NCBI RefSeq assembly: GCF_001696715.1
Contig: NZ_MBFM01000003.1
Location: forward strand, 397,388 to 461,387
DNA length: 64,000 nucleotides
Reading direction: 5' to 3'
DNA from: Thauera phenolivorans
Lineage (GTDB): Bacteria > Pseudomonadota > Gammaproteobacteria > Burkholderiales > Rhodocyclaceae
Positions 24,097 to 35,107 of this stretch are shown in pieces. Each line of letters begins with the position of its first letter. Positions within the stretch are counted from its first letter, which is position 1. The notes under the pieces were generated by a model. That model did not search any database, had not been told where the DNA came from, and worked only from the letters and a program-made list of their open reading frames with translations. A program made the translations under genes and the position numbers.

Positions 24097-24870
24097 ATGA
24101 CCCCGAGTTCCGATTCCGTCCTGCCCGCCGACCCGATGCTTGCGCTCGCGTCCGCCGACGTCCAGCGCCAGGCCGCCCGCATGGCGCAGGACGCTTTTGC
24201 GCGCGTATTCAGGCTCAGCGTCGGTGACGAGGAGGGCGGGCGGCTGGCCGGTGTCGAGGAACTGCGCGCAGTGCTCGCTAACTGGGCGCAGGCCGGCGCA
24301 GACGAACAGGCGCGGGCGTTGCGCCTCGCACTGCTGCTGGCGGGCATGGACCAGTGGGGGCTCGCGTGGAGCCGCGCTTTCGGCCTGGTCGCGATCCCCG
24401 GCCTGAGCGAGCTGATCGGCGCGCTGCGCACCGGCCTCGATCCGCGGGCCGAGGCGCGCTTCCTGGCGCAGTTCGAAGCTCTGTCCGCGGCCGAGCAGAA
24501 CGCGATCGACTTCAAGGTCGAGCTGCGCCGTGCGATCCACCTCGCCCTGTGGCACTCGTCGATCGTCAGCGAGTCGGGTGACGAGGCCCTACGGCTGGCC
24601 GGCGAACTCGGCAGCCTGCTGCTCGCGCTGGTGCGCGAGATGCCGGTCGCCGGCTGGCGCCTGGTTGCCGATGCGCTCGCCTTCATCCAGATCCGCTGCC
24701 TCGCCGACGGACTCGCCGCGGACGGCGTCGGCCGCGAGGCCACCCAGGCACTTTTCGCCAGCCTCGCGCGCGAGCTGCCGGCCGAGACGCGCGACCAGGT
24801 GATGGCGCACGCGACGCGCGCCGTGCTCGCCTGGCAGCAGGCCAGCCGGCCGCAGCCGACGGTGCACTGA
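24097..24870 (+). CDS. Hypothetical helical protein
   Basis: A 257-residue protein that I do not recognise. It is rich in Ala, Leu, Arg and Glu and appears almost wholly alpha-helical, with no signal peptide or membrane helix. Codon use matches the neighbours, and the frame runs cleanly to a stop nine bases before yaeQ, which argues that it is a real gene co-transcribed with yaeQ and acpH. An upstream in-frame ATG exists, but ATG 24097 begins the part with gene-like composition. Confidence 0.65.
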   Translation: MTPSSDSVLPADPMLALASADVQRQAARMAQDAFARVFRLSVGDEEGGRLAGVEELRAVLANWAQAGADEQARALRLALLLAGMDQWGLAWSRAFGLVAIPGLSELIGALRTGLDPRAEARFLAQFEALSAAEQNAIDFKVELRRAIHLALWHSSIVSESGDEALRLAGELGSLLLALVREMPVAGWRLVADALAFIQIRCLADGLAADGVGREATQALFASLARELPAETRDQVMAHATRAVLAWQQASRPQPTVH

Positions 24871-24879
24871 GGGGTCGAA

Positions 24880-25428
24880 ATGGCGCTCAAGGCCACCATC
24901 TACAAGGCGTCGATCCAGGTCGCGGACATGGATCGCAGCCACTACGGCGACTATTCGCTGACCATCGCCCGCCATCCGTCGGAGACCGACGAGCGCATGA
25001 TGGTGCGTCTGCTCGCGTTCGCGCTCTACGCCGATCCCGCGCTCGCCTCGGCCAAGGGGCTGTGCGTCGACGACGAGCCCGATCTGTGGCAGCGCGATCT
25101 CACTGGCGCGATCGAGCGCTGGATCGACGTCGGCCAGCCCGACGAGAAATGGGTGCGCAAGGCCTGCGGTCGCGCCGACGAGGTGGTGGTGCTGAGCTAC
25201 GGTCGCGCCGCCGGGGTGTGGTGGAGCGGGGTGCGCGACAAGCTCGCGCGCCAGAACAACCTCGTCGTGCTCAACATCGCGCCCGAGGCGGCGCCCGAGC
25301 TCGCGCGCCTGACCGGACGCAACATGCGGCTGCAGTTCACCATCCAGGATGGTCACGTCTTCGTCACCGACGGTAGCCACAGCGTCGCCATCGAGCCGCA
25401 GCGGCTGATGGCGCCGGCCGGGCGCTGA
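24880..25428 (+). CDS. yaeQ: YaeQ family protein
   Basis: A 182-residue protein matching YaeQ over its full length: the MALKATIYKASIQVADMDRSHY start, the HPSETDERMMVRLLAFAL segment, the DEPDLWQRD motif and the late MRLQFTIQDG strand. YaeQ has a PD-(D/E)XK-nuclease-like fold; its function is not settled. It follows an unknown helical gene by nine bases and precedes acpH by 21. Confidence 0.93.
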   Translation: MALKATIYKASIQVADMDRSHYGDYSLTIARHPSETDERMMVRLLAFALYADPALASAKGLCVDDEPDLWQRDLTGAIERWIDVGQPDEKWVRKACGRADEVVVLSYGRAAGVWWSGVRDKLARQNNLVVLNIAPEAAPELARLTGRNMRLQFTIQDGHVFVTDGSHSVAIEPQRLMAPAGR

Positions 25429-25449
25429 GCCGGCGGGCGAGGCGGGGCA

Positions 25450-26064
25450 ATGAACTTCCTCGCTCACGCCTGGCTCGCCGGGCCGCATGCCGCCGACCGC
25501 GTCGGCGGCATGGTCGGCGACTTCGTCAAGGGCAGGCTCGCGCCGCTGCCGGCGGGCCTGACGCCTGAACTCGCCGACGGCGTGATGCTGCACCGCCTGA
25601 TCGACAGCTTCGCCGACCGTCATCCCGCCTTCCTGCGCAGCCGGACGCGGGTGAGCAGTGTGCGGCGACGGGTGGGCGGCATCATGGTCGACATGTTCTA
25701 CGACCATTTTCTTGCCCGCCACTGGGATCGTTTCAGCGCCGAGCCGCTCGCAGACTTCACCACCGCGCTCTACCGCGAGATCCTCGCCGGCGCGCACGCC
25801 CTGCCACCCTCCTTCCTGCCGGTATTCGAGCGCATGGCGGCCGATGACTGGCTGGCCGGCTATCGCGACGCCGCGCGGGTCGCCGACGCGCTCGACCGCA
25901 TGGCGGTCCATCGCCTGCGCCGGCCCAATCCGCTCGCGGGCGCCGGCGAGGAGCTCGAACGTGACTATGCCGGCTTCGAGGCCGACTTCCTCGTCTTCCT
26001 GCCCGAGGCCGAGCATTTCGCGGCCTCGGTGCGGGCGTCGCGCGACGGCAGCCGGGGAGGCTGA
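25450..26064 (+). CDS. acpH: Acyl carrier protein phosphodiesterase
   Basis: A 204-residue protein of the AcpH (DUF479) family, which removes the phosphopantetheine group from acyl carrier protein. It begins MNFLAHAWLAG and contains the GGMVGDFVKGRL and LHRLIDSFADRHP segments with the HD-like metal-binding residues. Together with fabI nearby it belongs to fatty-acid metabolism, though on another transcript. A run of nine G at 26095-26103 lies between it and srkA. Confidence 0.92.
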   Translation: MNFLAHAWLAGPHAADRVGGMVGDFVKGRLAPLPAGLTPELADGVMLHRLIDSFADRHPAFLRSRTRVSSVRRRVGGIMVDMFYDHFLARHWDRFSAEPLADFTTALYREILAGAHALPPSFLPVFERMAADDWLAGYRDAARVADALDRMAVHRLRRPNPLAGAGEELERDYAGFEADFLVFLPEAEHFAASVRASRDGSRGG

Positions 26065-26105
26065 GCCCCGCGACCGATCCGGGCGAGGTCCTCAGGGGGG
26101 GGGAT

Positions 26106-27116
26106 TCAGAGCGGCCACAGCGGCGGCTCCTCCATCGCAGCAATCTGTTCGCGCAGCTCGAGCACCCGATCCTGCCAGTAGTGCATAGTGCCGAACCAGG
26201 GGAAGGCGGCGGGGAAAGCGGGGTCGTGCCAGCGACGGGCGATCCAGGCGCTGTAGTGGATCAGGCGCAGCGTGCGCAAGGCCTCGACCAGATGCAGCTC
26301 GCGCGCCGGGAAGTCCATGAAATCCTCGTAGCCGGCGAGCACCTCGGCCAGCTGCGCCGCCTGCTCGTGGCGCTCACCCGAGAGCAGCATCCACAGGTCC
26401 TGGACCGCCGGGCCGCTGCGGGCGTCGTCGAAGTCCACGAACTGGGGCCCGCCGCCGCCGTCGTCGTCCGGCAGCCAGAGGACGTTGCCGAGGTGGCAGT
26501 CGCCGTGCAGACGCAGCATGGTGAAGTCGCCCGCGCGCTCGAAGGCATGGCGCACGCCGGTGAGCGCGAGGTCGGCCACGCTGCGCCAGGCGGGCAGGAG
26601 CTCGGCGGGGATGAAGTCGTGCGCGAGCAGCCAGTCGCGCGAGGCCTCGCCGAACTCGGCGACGCCGAGCGTCGGTCGCGTTTCGAAGCGGCGACGCCTG
26701 CCGACCGCGTGGATGCGGCCGATGAAGCGACCGAGCCGCTCCAGGGTGCCGGGTGACTCGAGCTCCGGGGCTCGACCACCCAGTCGGGGCGTGATCGCGT
26801 AGCGCAGCCCGTCGAACTTCAGCAGGGGGGCGCCTCCGATCACGAGCGGCGCGGCGACCGGGATCTCCTCGTCCGCCAGTTCGGCGACGAAGGCATGCTC
26901 CTCGCGGATCTGGCGGTCGCTCCAGCGCACGGGGCGGTAGAACTTCACCACCCGCATCGGGCCGTCCTCGACGCCGAACTGGTAGACCCGGTTCTCGTAA
27001 CTGTTGAGCGCGAGCAGGCGTCCGTCGGGCCGCTGGCCCGCGTGCTCGAGCGCATCGAGGATGCGGTCGGGGGTCAGGCCGGCGAAAGGCGTCTCGGACG
27101 GCCTGGAGGCGCTCAC
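26106..27116 (-). CDS. srkA: Stress response kinase A (YihE/RdoA-like Ser/Thr kinase)
   Basis: A 336-residue kinase of the APH-like superfamily. The N-terminal lobe has YENRVYQFGVEDG and VVKFYRP (Lys), and the catalytic loop is LHGDCHLGNVLW followed by FVDFDDA. In E. coli SrkA protects cells against oxidative and MazF-related death. It starts five bases after the helicase stop on the same strand, so the two are co-transcribed. Confidence 0.94.
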   Translation of the reverse strand: MSASRPSETPFAGLTPDRILDALEHAGQRPDGRLLALNSYENRVYQFGVEDGPMRVVKFYRPVRWSDRQIREEHAFVAELADEEIPVAAPLVIGGAPLLKFDGLRYAITPRLGGRAPELESPGTLERLGRFIGRIHAVGRRRRFETRPTLGVAEFGEASRDWLLAHDFIPAELLPAWRSVADLALTGVRHAFERAGDFTMLRLHGDCHLGNVLWLPDDDGGGGPQFVDFDDARSGPAVQDLWMLLSGERHEQAAQLAEVLAGYEDFMDFPARELHLVEALRTLRLIHYSAWIARRWHDPAFPAAFPWFGTMHYWQDRVLELREQIAAMEEPPLWPL

Positions 27117-27121
27117 CCGGC

Positions 27122-29143
<2,022 letters not shown>

Positions 29144-29191
29144 TTCGGGGTCCGGCAGATGGGCGAATGCGCCAATGATACGGCGCCGGAA

Positions 29192-29217
29192 AAAGAAAAC
29201 GCGGCACAGGGGCCGCG
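29192..29217 (-). terminator. Second hairpin with T-tract (minus strand) after csp
   Basis: Read on the minus strand, CGCGGC and GCCGCG (29217-29212 and 29205-29200) form a stem followed by a T-rich tract. It backs up the stronger hairpin just upstream, so csp transcription is stopped twice before deaD. Confidence 0.6.
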
Positions 29218-29222
29218 AAATG

Positions 29223-29248
29223 AAAAAACGCGGCCCGAAGGCCGCGTT
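29223..29248 (-). terminator. Intrinsic terminator of the cold-shock gene
   Basis: A perfect 9-bp stem (29227-29235 with 29240-29248), four-base loop, followed on the minus strand by a run of T. It lies 25 bases past the csp stop. Confidence 0.9.
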
Positions 29249-29272
29249 GTTCGATTCAGCTTGGGCTGAGAA

Positions 29273-29482
29273 TCAGAGCGGGCGGATGTTGGCCGCCTGC
29301 AGGCCCTTCGGGCCGTTCTTGACTTCGAATTCCACGCGCTGGTTTTCGGCCAGGCTGCGGAAGCCCTTGCCCTGGATTTCCGAGAAGTGGGCGAACAGGT
29401 CGTCACCGCCGTTTTCCGGGGTGATGAAGCCGAAGCCCTTGGCGTCGTTGAACCACTTGACAGTACCGGTTTGAGTGCTCAT
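29273..29482 (-). CDS. CspA-family cold-shock protein
   Basis: A 69-residue OB-fold nucleic-acid chaperone with both RNP motifs: KGFGFI (RNP1) and DLFAHF (RNP2). The start ATG 29482 gives the standard [12 protein letters not shown] opening; in-frame codons upstream belong to the leader. The upstream leader and divergent region to rbgA are about 230 bases long, as expected for a cold-shock mRNA leader. Two hairpin terminators follow. Confidence 0.96.
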   Translation of the reverse strand: MSTQTGTVKWFNDAKGFGFITPENGGDDLFAHFSEIQGKGFRSLAENQRVEFEVKNGPKGLQAANIRPL

Positions 29483-29714
29483 TTGTGCGTTCCGTGTATA
29501 AGAAAATTGGGCCTGGGCCCGGGGTGCAGGAACGATCAAGAAACGTAATCAGGGGAATAACACCGGCACGCCACCGTGGTACGGAAGCGCTCTGGCAAAC
29601 CACCAGGACAACCACTGCTTGAATCGACTGCAGGCGCACGATACACGGTTCTGCTACATAGTGGAAATTTATTTGATGGGATAATGCGAGCCCTCATCGA
29701 GTACTGGAACGCAT

Positions 29715-30635
29715 ATGCCCATTCAGTGGTTTCCCGGCCACATGGCCTCCGCGCGCAAGAAGGCCGCCGAGGCGCTCGCAGCGATCGACGTCGTCATCGA
29801 AGTGACCGACGCGCGTCTGCCGGAGGCGAGCAGCAACCCGATGATCGACGAGCTGCGCCGCTTCCGTAACCGCCCCTGTCTCAAGCTGTTGAACAAGGCC
29901 GACCTCGCCGACCCGGCGGTGACCCGCGCCTGGATGGATCACTACAACCGACAGCCCGGGGTCAGGGCGGTCGCGATCACCGCCAAGAACGCGGCGGAGG
30001 TCGCCCGCGTCCCGGTCCTGTGCCGCCAGCTCGCGCCGCATCGGGACGACGGTGTCAAGCCGCTGCGGATGATGATCATGGGCATCCCCAACGTCGGAAA
30101 ATCGACGCTGATGAATGCGCTGCTCAAGCGCAAGGTGGCGAAGGTGGGCGACGAGCCGGCCGTGACCAAGCACCAGCAGACGCTGGATCTCGGGCCGGGC
30201 ATGACGCTGACCGACACTCCGGGCATGATGTGGCCCAAGATCGCCTACGACGCCGACGGCTACATGCTCGCCGCCAGCCATGCGATCGGCCGCAACGCGG
30301 TGATCGACGAAGAGGTCGCGGCCTTTCTCGGCGCCATCCTGCTCGAACGCTACCCGGCCCTGCTCGCCGCACGCTACCGGCTCGACCCCGCGGGGCTCGA
30401 CGGCCCGGCGCTGCTCGACGCGGTCGCACGGCGGCGCGGTTGCCTTCTCAAGGGCGGCGGTCTCGACCTGGAGAAGGCGGCGTTGATCCTGCTGGTGGAC
30501 TACCGGAGCGGCGCGCTCGGCCGGATCAGCCTCGAGACGCCGGAGACGCGGGCCGCGATGATCGCCGCCGCACGGGCGGCCAGTGCCGCCGGCGAGCCCG
30601 AATCCGATCAGGCGATCGACGACGAGGAGGCGTGA
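29715..30635 (+). CDS. rbgA: Ribosome biogenesis GTPase YlqF/RbgA
   Basis: A 306-residue circularly permuted GTPase of large-subunit assembly. The G4 motif NKAD comes first (residue 60), the P-loop GIPNVGKST follows at residue 123, and DTPG comes after it. The family start MPIQWFPGHMA is intact. A GATAAT element at 29680-29685 could be the -10 box. It is divergent from csp. Confidence 0.94.
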   Translation: MPIQWFPGHMASARKKAAEALAAIDVVIEVTDARLPEASSNPMIDELRRFRNRPCLKLLNKADLADPAVTRAWMDHYNRQPGVRAVAITAKNAAEVARVPVLCRQLAPHRDDGVKPLRMMIMGIPNVGKSTLMNALLKRKVAKVGDEPAVTKHQQTLDLGPGMTLTDTPGMMWPKIAYDADGYMLAASHAIGRNAVIDEEVAAFLGAILLERYPALLAARYRLDPAGLDGPALLDAVARRRGCLLKGGGLDLEKAALILLVDYRSGALGRISLETPETRAAMIAAARAASAAGEPESDQAIDDEEA

Positions 30636-30697
30636 GCCTCGGCGCGTCGAGGCTCGAGTCCGCTGTCGACCGCCCGCGTTCAGCGGTTTCGATGGTC

Positions 30698-30931
30698 TCA
30701 GCGGCCCTCGACCGCAGGTGCGATCTCGATCCAGGGCTTCCACTGCCCGCACGCGTTGCGCGGCCCGCGCAGCGAGCCGTGCCAGGGGCCTTCGTTGCAG
30801 CGGCCGCGGTCGTTCGCCGGATCGAGCTCGATCGCGACGCCGTCGGCGCCCAGCCGACGCGCTCCGCCCCAGCGCTCGCAGCTCGGGCAGCGGCGCAGTT
30901 CGGCGAGCTCGAAGGTGGATGGACTGCTCAT
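30698..30931 (-). CDS. Small zinc-ribbon-like protein
   Basis: A protein of about 77 residues with four Cys in the pattern C-x2-C (CPSC) near the start, then RGRC and NAC about 27 and 42 residues later, next to conserved-looking GPWHG and GQWKPW segments. This could form a zinc ribbon. There is no good ribosome-binding site before ATG 30931 or the GTG three codons earlier, so the start is tentative. It stands alone between rbgA and the hydrolase gene, on the opposite strand. Function unknown. Confidence 0.6.
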   Translation of the reverse strand: MSSPSTFELAELRRCPSCERWGGARRLGADGVAIELDPANDRGRCNEGPWHGSLRGPRNACGQWKPWIEIAPAVEGR

Positions 30932-31095
30932 CGGCGACACGTGAGGGAGTGGGCGAAGGCGCGCCGCGAATGCCGGATCGGACCGGGCGCACTGATCGAA
31001 GGCGGTGTGATCAGGCCGATCATAGCGACACCGCCAGCCGCGCGCGAGGCCCGGATCCCGCTGCCGCAGGAGGACCCTTTGCTATCATCATCGGC

Positions 31096-31992
31096 ATGAA
31101 GAATTCGCGATCACGCTTCCTCGACGTGCGCGGCCTGCGATATCACCTGCGCGAGTGGGGCGAGCCGGGGGCCGACCGGCTCTTCCTGCTCCACGGCTGG
31201 ATGGACGCCTCGCCGTCCTTTCAGTTCATGGTCGATGCGTTCGCCCGCGACTGGCATGTGATCGCGCCCGACTGGCGCGGCTTCGGCCGCAGCGAGTGGC
31301 GTGGCGACTGCTACTGGTTTCCGGACTACCTGGCCGACCTCGATGCGATCCTCACCGCCGAATCGCCCGCGGTGCCGGCGCGCCTTATCGGCCACAGCAT
31401 GGGGGGAAACGTCGCTCTGCTTTACGCCGGCGTCCGTCCGACGCGGGTGGCTGCAGCGGTCTCGCTCGACGCCTTCGGCCTGGCCGACCGCGCGGCCGAG
31501 CAGGCGCCTGCACGCTATGCCCAGTGGCTCGACGAACTGGCTGCGCCGGCGGTGTTCCGCGCTCATGCCGACCCCGCCGCGCTGGCCGCTCGATTGCAGC
31601 GCGACAACCCGCGACTGGATGCGGGGCGTGCTGCCTGGTTGGCGGAGAACCTCGGCGTGCAGACGGCGGAGGGCTTCCGTATTGCAGGTGATCCGGCCCA
31701 TCGGCGGGTCAACCCGGTGCTTTACCGGCGCGCCGAGGCGGAGGCCTGCTGGCGGCGGATCCTGGCGCCGGTGCTGTGGATCGAGCCCGAGCAGGGCGCG
31801 CTGCGCCGCCGCCTCGGCGTGTCGGACGCGGCCCACGATGCGGCGAGGGCGTGCTTTGCCCGGTTGGAGGTGGAGGAGGTCGCCGACGCCGGGCACAATC
31901 TGCACCATGACCAGCCCGCGGTGATCGCCGGGATCATCGAGCGCTTCCTGCTGTCGAATGAAAGCGGGGCTCTCGCGAGTATCCAAGCATGA
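31096..31992 (+). CDS. Alpha/beta hydrolase
   Basis: A 298-residue alpha/beta-fold hydrolase. It has LLHGWMDAS (oxyanion region), the nucleophile elbow GHSMGG with Ser101, and a late His in GHNLHHDQP. Asp partners are in the usual places. The substrate is not known. Its stop overlaps the start of the PHP gene (ATGA at 31989), so the two are translationally coupled. Confidence 0.87.
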   Translation: MKNSRSRFLDVRGLRYHLREWGEPGADRLFLLHGWMDASPSFQFMVDAFARDWHVIAPDWRGFGRSEWRGDCYWFPDYLADLDAILTAESPAVPARLIGHSMGGNVALLYAGVRPTRVAAAVSLDAFGLADRAAEQAPARYAQWLDELAAPAVFRAHADPAALAARLQRDNPRLDAGRAAWLAENLGVQTAEGFRIAGDPAHRRVNPVLYRRAEAEACWRRILAPVLWIEPEQGALRRRLGVSDAAHDAARACFARLEVEEVADAGHNLHHDQPAVIAGIIERFLLSNESGALASIQA

Positions 31993-32819
31993 ATGTCGAC
32001 CTGCACAGCCACTCCACCGTCTCCGACGGCTGGCTCACGCCCGAAGCGCTGGTGCGTCGCGCGCACGCGAACGGCGTCGATCTGATGGCGCTGACCGATC
32101 ACGACGAGCTCGGCGGTATCGATGCCGCCGCGGCCGAGGCGGCGGTCTGCGGCATCGGCTTCGTGCCCGGGGTCGAGGTCTCGGTGAGCTTCGTCGGCGA
32201 GACGATCCATATCGTCGGCCTCGGCGTGGATCGAACCGAGCCCGGTCTGGTGGCGGGCCTGCAGTCGGTGCGCGCCGGACGCGAGGCGCGTGCGCAGCGG
32301 ATGAGCGAGGCGCTGGAGAAGGTGGGCATCGTCGGCGCCTTCGAGGGCGCGCGCGCGTTGGCCGGCAATCCCGCGATGGTCGGGCGTGCCCACTTCGCCC
32401 GCTTCCTGGTGGCGAGCGGGCTGATGCCCGATGTACGCACCGTGTTCGATCGCTATCTCGCGCGCGGCAAGCCGGGTTTCGTGCCGCACGAGTGGGCGAG
32501 CCTTGAAGATGCGGTGGGTTGGATCCGCGGCGCCGGCGGCGTGGCAGTGGTCGCCCACCCGGCGCGTTACCGCCTGTCGGGTGCCGACATGTCGAGGCTG
32601 TTCGAGCGCTTCGTCGCCGCGGGCGGGGAGGCGGTGGAGGTGGTGTCGGGCGCGCATTCCGAAGCGGAAATGCGCCGCTTCGCCACGGTCGCACGCCAGC
32701 GCGGCCTGCTCGCCTCGCAGGCCTCGGATTTTCATGGCGAGCAGGAGAGTCCGGTCGACATCGGGCGTTGCAACCCGCTGCCGCCCGACCTCGTTCCGGT
32801 GTGGTCGCGCTTCGTCTGA
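31989..32819 (+). CDS. PHP-domain phosphoesterase, YciV/RNase AM-like
   Basis: A 276-residue PHP-domain protein. The metal-binding motifs are HSHST at the N terminus, LTDHDE, then PGVEV, and late DFHG. It matches the E. coli YciV (RNase AM) group, which acts on 3',5'-nucleoside bisphosphates and short RNA 5' ends. It overlaps the hydrolase by four bases and precedes the YciO-type gene. Confidence 0.88.
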   Translation: MNVDLHSHSTVSDGWLTPEALVRRAHANGVDLMALTDHDELGGIDAAAAEAAVCGIGFVPGVEVSVSFVGETIHIVGLGVDRTEPGLVAGLQSVRAGREARAQRMSEALEKVGIVGAFEGARALAGNPAMVGRAHFARFLVASGLMPDVRTVFDRYLARGKPGFVPHEWASLEDAVGWIRGAGGVAVVAHPARYRLSGADMSRLFERFVAAGGEAVEVVSGAHSEAEMRRFATVARQRGLLASQASDFHGEQESPVDIGRCNPLPPDLVPVWSRFV

Positions 32820-32890
32820 GACCGTCCGCCTTCACCAATGTCGGTCGCCAAGGTCCTTAACGCCAATCCTCATCCATCAAGAACCCGAAA

Positions 32891-33523
32891 ATGGCCCAGT
32901 TCTTTTCCGTTCATCCCGAGCAGCCGCAACCGCGACTGATCGCACAGGCTGCGCAGATCATGCGCAACGGCGGCCTCGTCGCGCTGCCGACCGACTCCGC
33001 CTACGCGCTCGCGTGCACCATGGGCGACGCCGACGTGCTCGAGCGCATACGGCGCATCCGCCAGGTCGATGCGCGCCACCATTTCACCCTGGTGTGTCGC
33101 GACCTGTCGGAGATCGCCACCTATGCGCGGGTCGACAATACCCAGTACCGCCTGCTCAAGGCGACCACTCCCGGCCCCTACACCTTCATCCTGGAGGGCA
33201 CCAAGGAGTTGCCGCGCCGGCTGCTGCATCCGAAGCGCAAGACGATCGGCCTGCGCGTGCCGCAGCACGCGGTGGTGTCGGCGCTGCTTGCCGAGCTGGA
33301 CGAGCCGATGCTGACCTCGACCCTGCTGCTGCCGGGCGAGGACCTGCCGCTCACCGATCCGGAGGAGATCCGCGAGCGGCTCGAGAAGCAGGTGGATCTG
33401 GTGATCGAGGCCGGTTTCTGCGGGCCGGAGGCGACGACCGTGATCGACCTCACCGGCGGATCGCCCGTGCTGGTGCGCGCCGGGCGCGGCGACCTGTCGC
33501 CCTTCGGTCTGGAGGCGGAGTGA
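32891..33523 (+). CDS. YciO-type member of the Sua5/YrdC/YciO family
   Basis: A 210-residue single-domain YrdC fold protein. The family forms threonylcarbamoyl-AMP for the t6A tRNA modification, but YciO-branch proteins like this one (starting MAQFFSVHPEQPQPRLI, with KRKTIGLRVP) have weak or unproven activity. No Sua5 C-terminal domain is present. It is one of a run of same-strand genes leading to scpA/scpB. Confidence 0.85.
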   Translation: MAQFFSVHPEQPQPRLIAQAAQIMRNGGLVALPTDSAYALACTMGDADVLERIRRIRQVDARHHFTLVCRDLSEIATYARVDNTQYRLLKATTPGPYTFILEGTKELPRRLLHPKRKTIGLRVPQHAVVSALLAELDEPMLTSTLLLPGEDLPLTDPEEIRERLEKQVDLVIEAGFCGPEATTVIDLTGGSPVLVRAGRGDLSPFGLEAE

Positions 33524-33569
33524 GCACGTCGCGGTCTGCTAGAATGGCGCGTTATCCTCAGACGCTGAC

Positions 33570-34229
33570 ATGGACTCGCTGATCCCCACCCTGGCCATCT
33601 GGGCCCTGCCGGTACTGCTCGCCATCACCCTGCACGAAGCGGCGCACGGCTACGTGGCGAGGCATTTCGGCGATCCCACCGCCCACCTCGCCGGCCGCAT
33701 CACGCTCAATCCGCTGCGCCACATCGATCCGGTCGGCACCGTGCTGGTGCCGGCGGGCATCCTCGCGCTGAGTTCGCTGTTCGGCGGCGGCGGCATCCTG
33801 TTCGGGTGGGCCAAGCCGGTGCCGGTGAACTTTTCCCGGCTGCGCAATCCGAAGGCCGACATGCTGTGGGTGGCTGCCGCCGGCCCGTTCACCAACCTGG
33901 TGATGGCAATCGGCTGGGCGATCGTGTTCAAGTTGGCGGTGGCGCTGCAACCGGGCGACTTCACCGTGCCGATGCTCAGGATGGCCGACGCCGGCATGCA
34001 GATCAACGCGGTGCTGATGATCCTGAACCTGTTGCCACTGCCGCCGCTCGATGGCGGCCGCATCGCGGTGAGCCTGCTGCCGAACCGGCTCGCGTGGCGC
34101 TTCGCCCAGATCGAACCCTACGGTTTCCCGATCCTGTTGGTGCTGCTGTTCACCGGCCTGCTCGGCGCGATCCTGTGGCCGCTCATCGCAGGCTTTCGCT
34201 TCCTGCTGTCGACGCTGTTCGGCTTCTGA
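33570..34229 (+). CDS. Site-2 protease family membrane metalloprotease
   Basis: A 219-residue polytopic protein of peptidase family M50. The zinc site HEAAH lies in the first helix (HEAAHGYVARHFGDPTA), and the second Asp motif LDGGRI lies near residue 155. There are about six membrane helices and no PDZ domain, so it is the small type and not RseP. In related genomes trpS often lies between this gene and scpA; here scpA follows directly after 47 bases. Confidence 0.9.
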   Translation: MDSLIPTLAIWALPVLLAITLHEAAHGYVARHFGDPTAHLAGRITLNPLRHIDPVGTVLVPAGILALSSLFGGGGILFGWAKPVPVNFSRLRNPKADMLWVAAAGPFTNLVMAIGWAIVFKLAVALQPGDFTVPMLRMADAGMQINAVLMILNLLPLPPLDGGRIAVSLLPNRLAWRFAQIEPYGFPILLVLLFTGLLGAILWPLIAGFRFLLSTLFGF

Positions 34230-34276
34230 TCCGGCATGGACGTGCAGCGATCCCGGCGTCGAGCGGTGACACGCTG

Positions 34277-35107
34277 ATGAGCGAACAGATCGAACTCGCG
34301 CCGGCCGAGCCGCCGGCCCTCGCCGACGCCGTCGCGCGCCTGTACGGCGAGCCGATGCTCGAGATGCCGAAAGACCTGTATATTCCGCCGGACGCGCTGC
34401 AGGTCATCCTCGAGGCCTTCGAGGGGCCACTCGACCTGCTGCTGTACCTGATCCGCAAGGCCAACCTCAACGTCCTCGACATCCCGATGGCGCCGCTCAC
34501 CGCGCAGTACCTCGAGTACGTCGAAGCGATGCGGGCGAGCAACCTCGAACTGGCGGCCGAGTATCTGCTGATGGCGGCGATGCTGCTCGAGATCAAGTCG
34601 CGCATGCTGCTGCCGCGGCCTCCGCGGGAGTCCGCCGAAGAGGAGGACCCGCGCGCCGAGCTGGTGCGACGCTTGCTCGAGTACGAGCAGACCAAACTCG
34701 CCGCGGCCCAGCTCGATGGCCTGCCGCGCGCCGAGCGCGACTTCGAATGGGTGAGCGTGTTCGTCGCCGAGAAGCTGGTGGAGCGCCTGCCCGAGGTGAG
34801 CCTGCACGACCTGCAGCTGGCCTGGCTGCGGATCATGAAGAAGGCGAGGCTCAACCAGAGCCACCGCGTCGGTCGCGAGCAGCTGTCAGTACGCGAGCAC
34901 ATGACGTCCATCCTGCGCAAGCTGTCGGACGGAGGCTTCGTCGCCTTCGACGCGCTGTTCGAAGTGGAGCTCGGCCCGCCCGGACTGGTGGTGAGCTTTC
35001 TCGCGGTGCTCGAACTGGTCAAGGAACGGCTGGCCGATGTGACCCAGAACGAGGCTTTTGCGCCGATCTACGTGAAGCTCGCCGATGGGGGGCGGGACGA
35101 TGGCTGA
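34277..35107 (+). CDS. scpA: Segregation and condensation protein A
   Basis: A 276-residue kleisin that bridges the SMC heads with ScpB in chromosome segregation. The [22 protein letters not shown] segment is the ScpA hallmark, and the winged-helix C terminus is present. The start ATG 34277 has no strong ribosome-binding site. Its end overlaps scpB by eight bases. Confidence 0.93.
   Translation: MSEQIELAPAEPPALADAVARLYGEPMLEMPKDLYIPPDALQVILEAFEGPLDLLLYLIRKANLNVLDIPMAPLTAQYLEYVEAMRASNLELAAEYLLMAAMLLEIKSRMLLPRPPRESAEEEDPRAELVRRLLEYEQTKLAAAQLDGLPRAERDFEWVSVFVAEKLVERLPEVSLHDLQLAWLRIMKKARLNQSHRVGREQLSVREHMTSILRKLSDGGFVAFDALFEVELGPPGLVVSFLAVLELVKERLADVTQNEAFAPIYVKLADGGRDDG

Noticed and set aside
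26095-26103. Run of nine G between acpH and srkA
   Set aside because: A single homopolymer without further structure in a short gap; no role is apparent, and it could be a length error.
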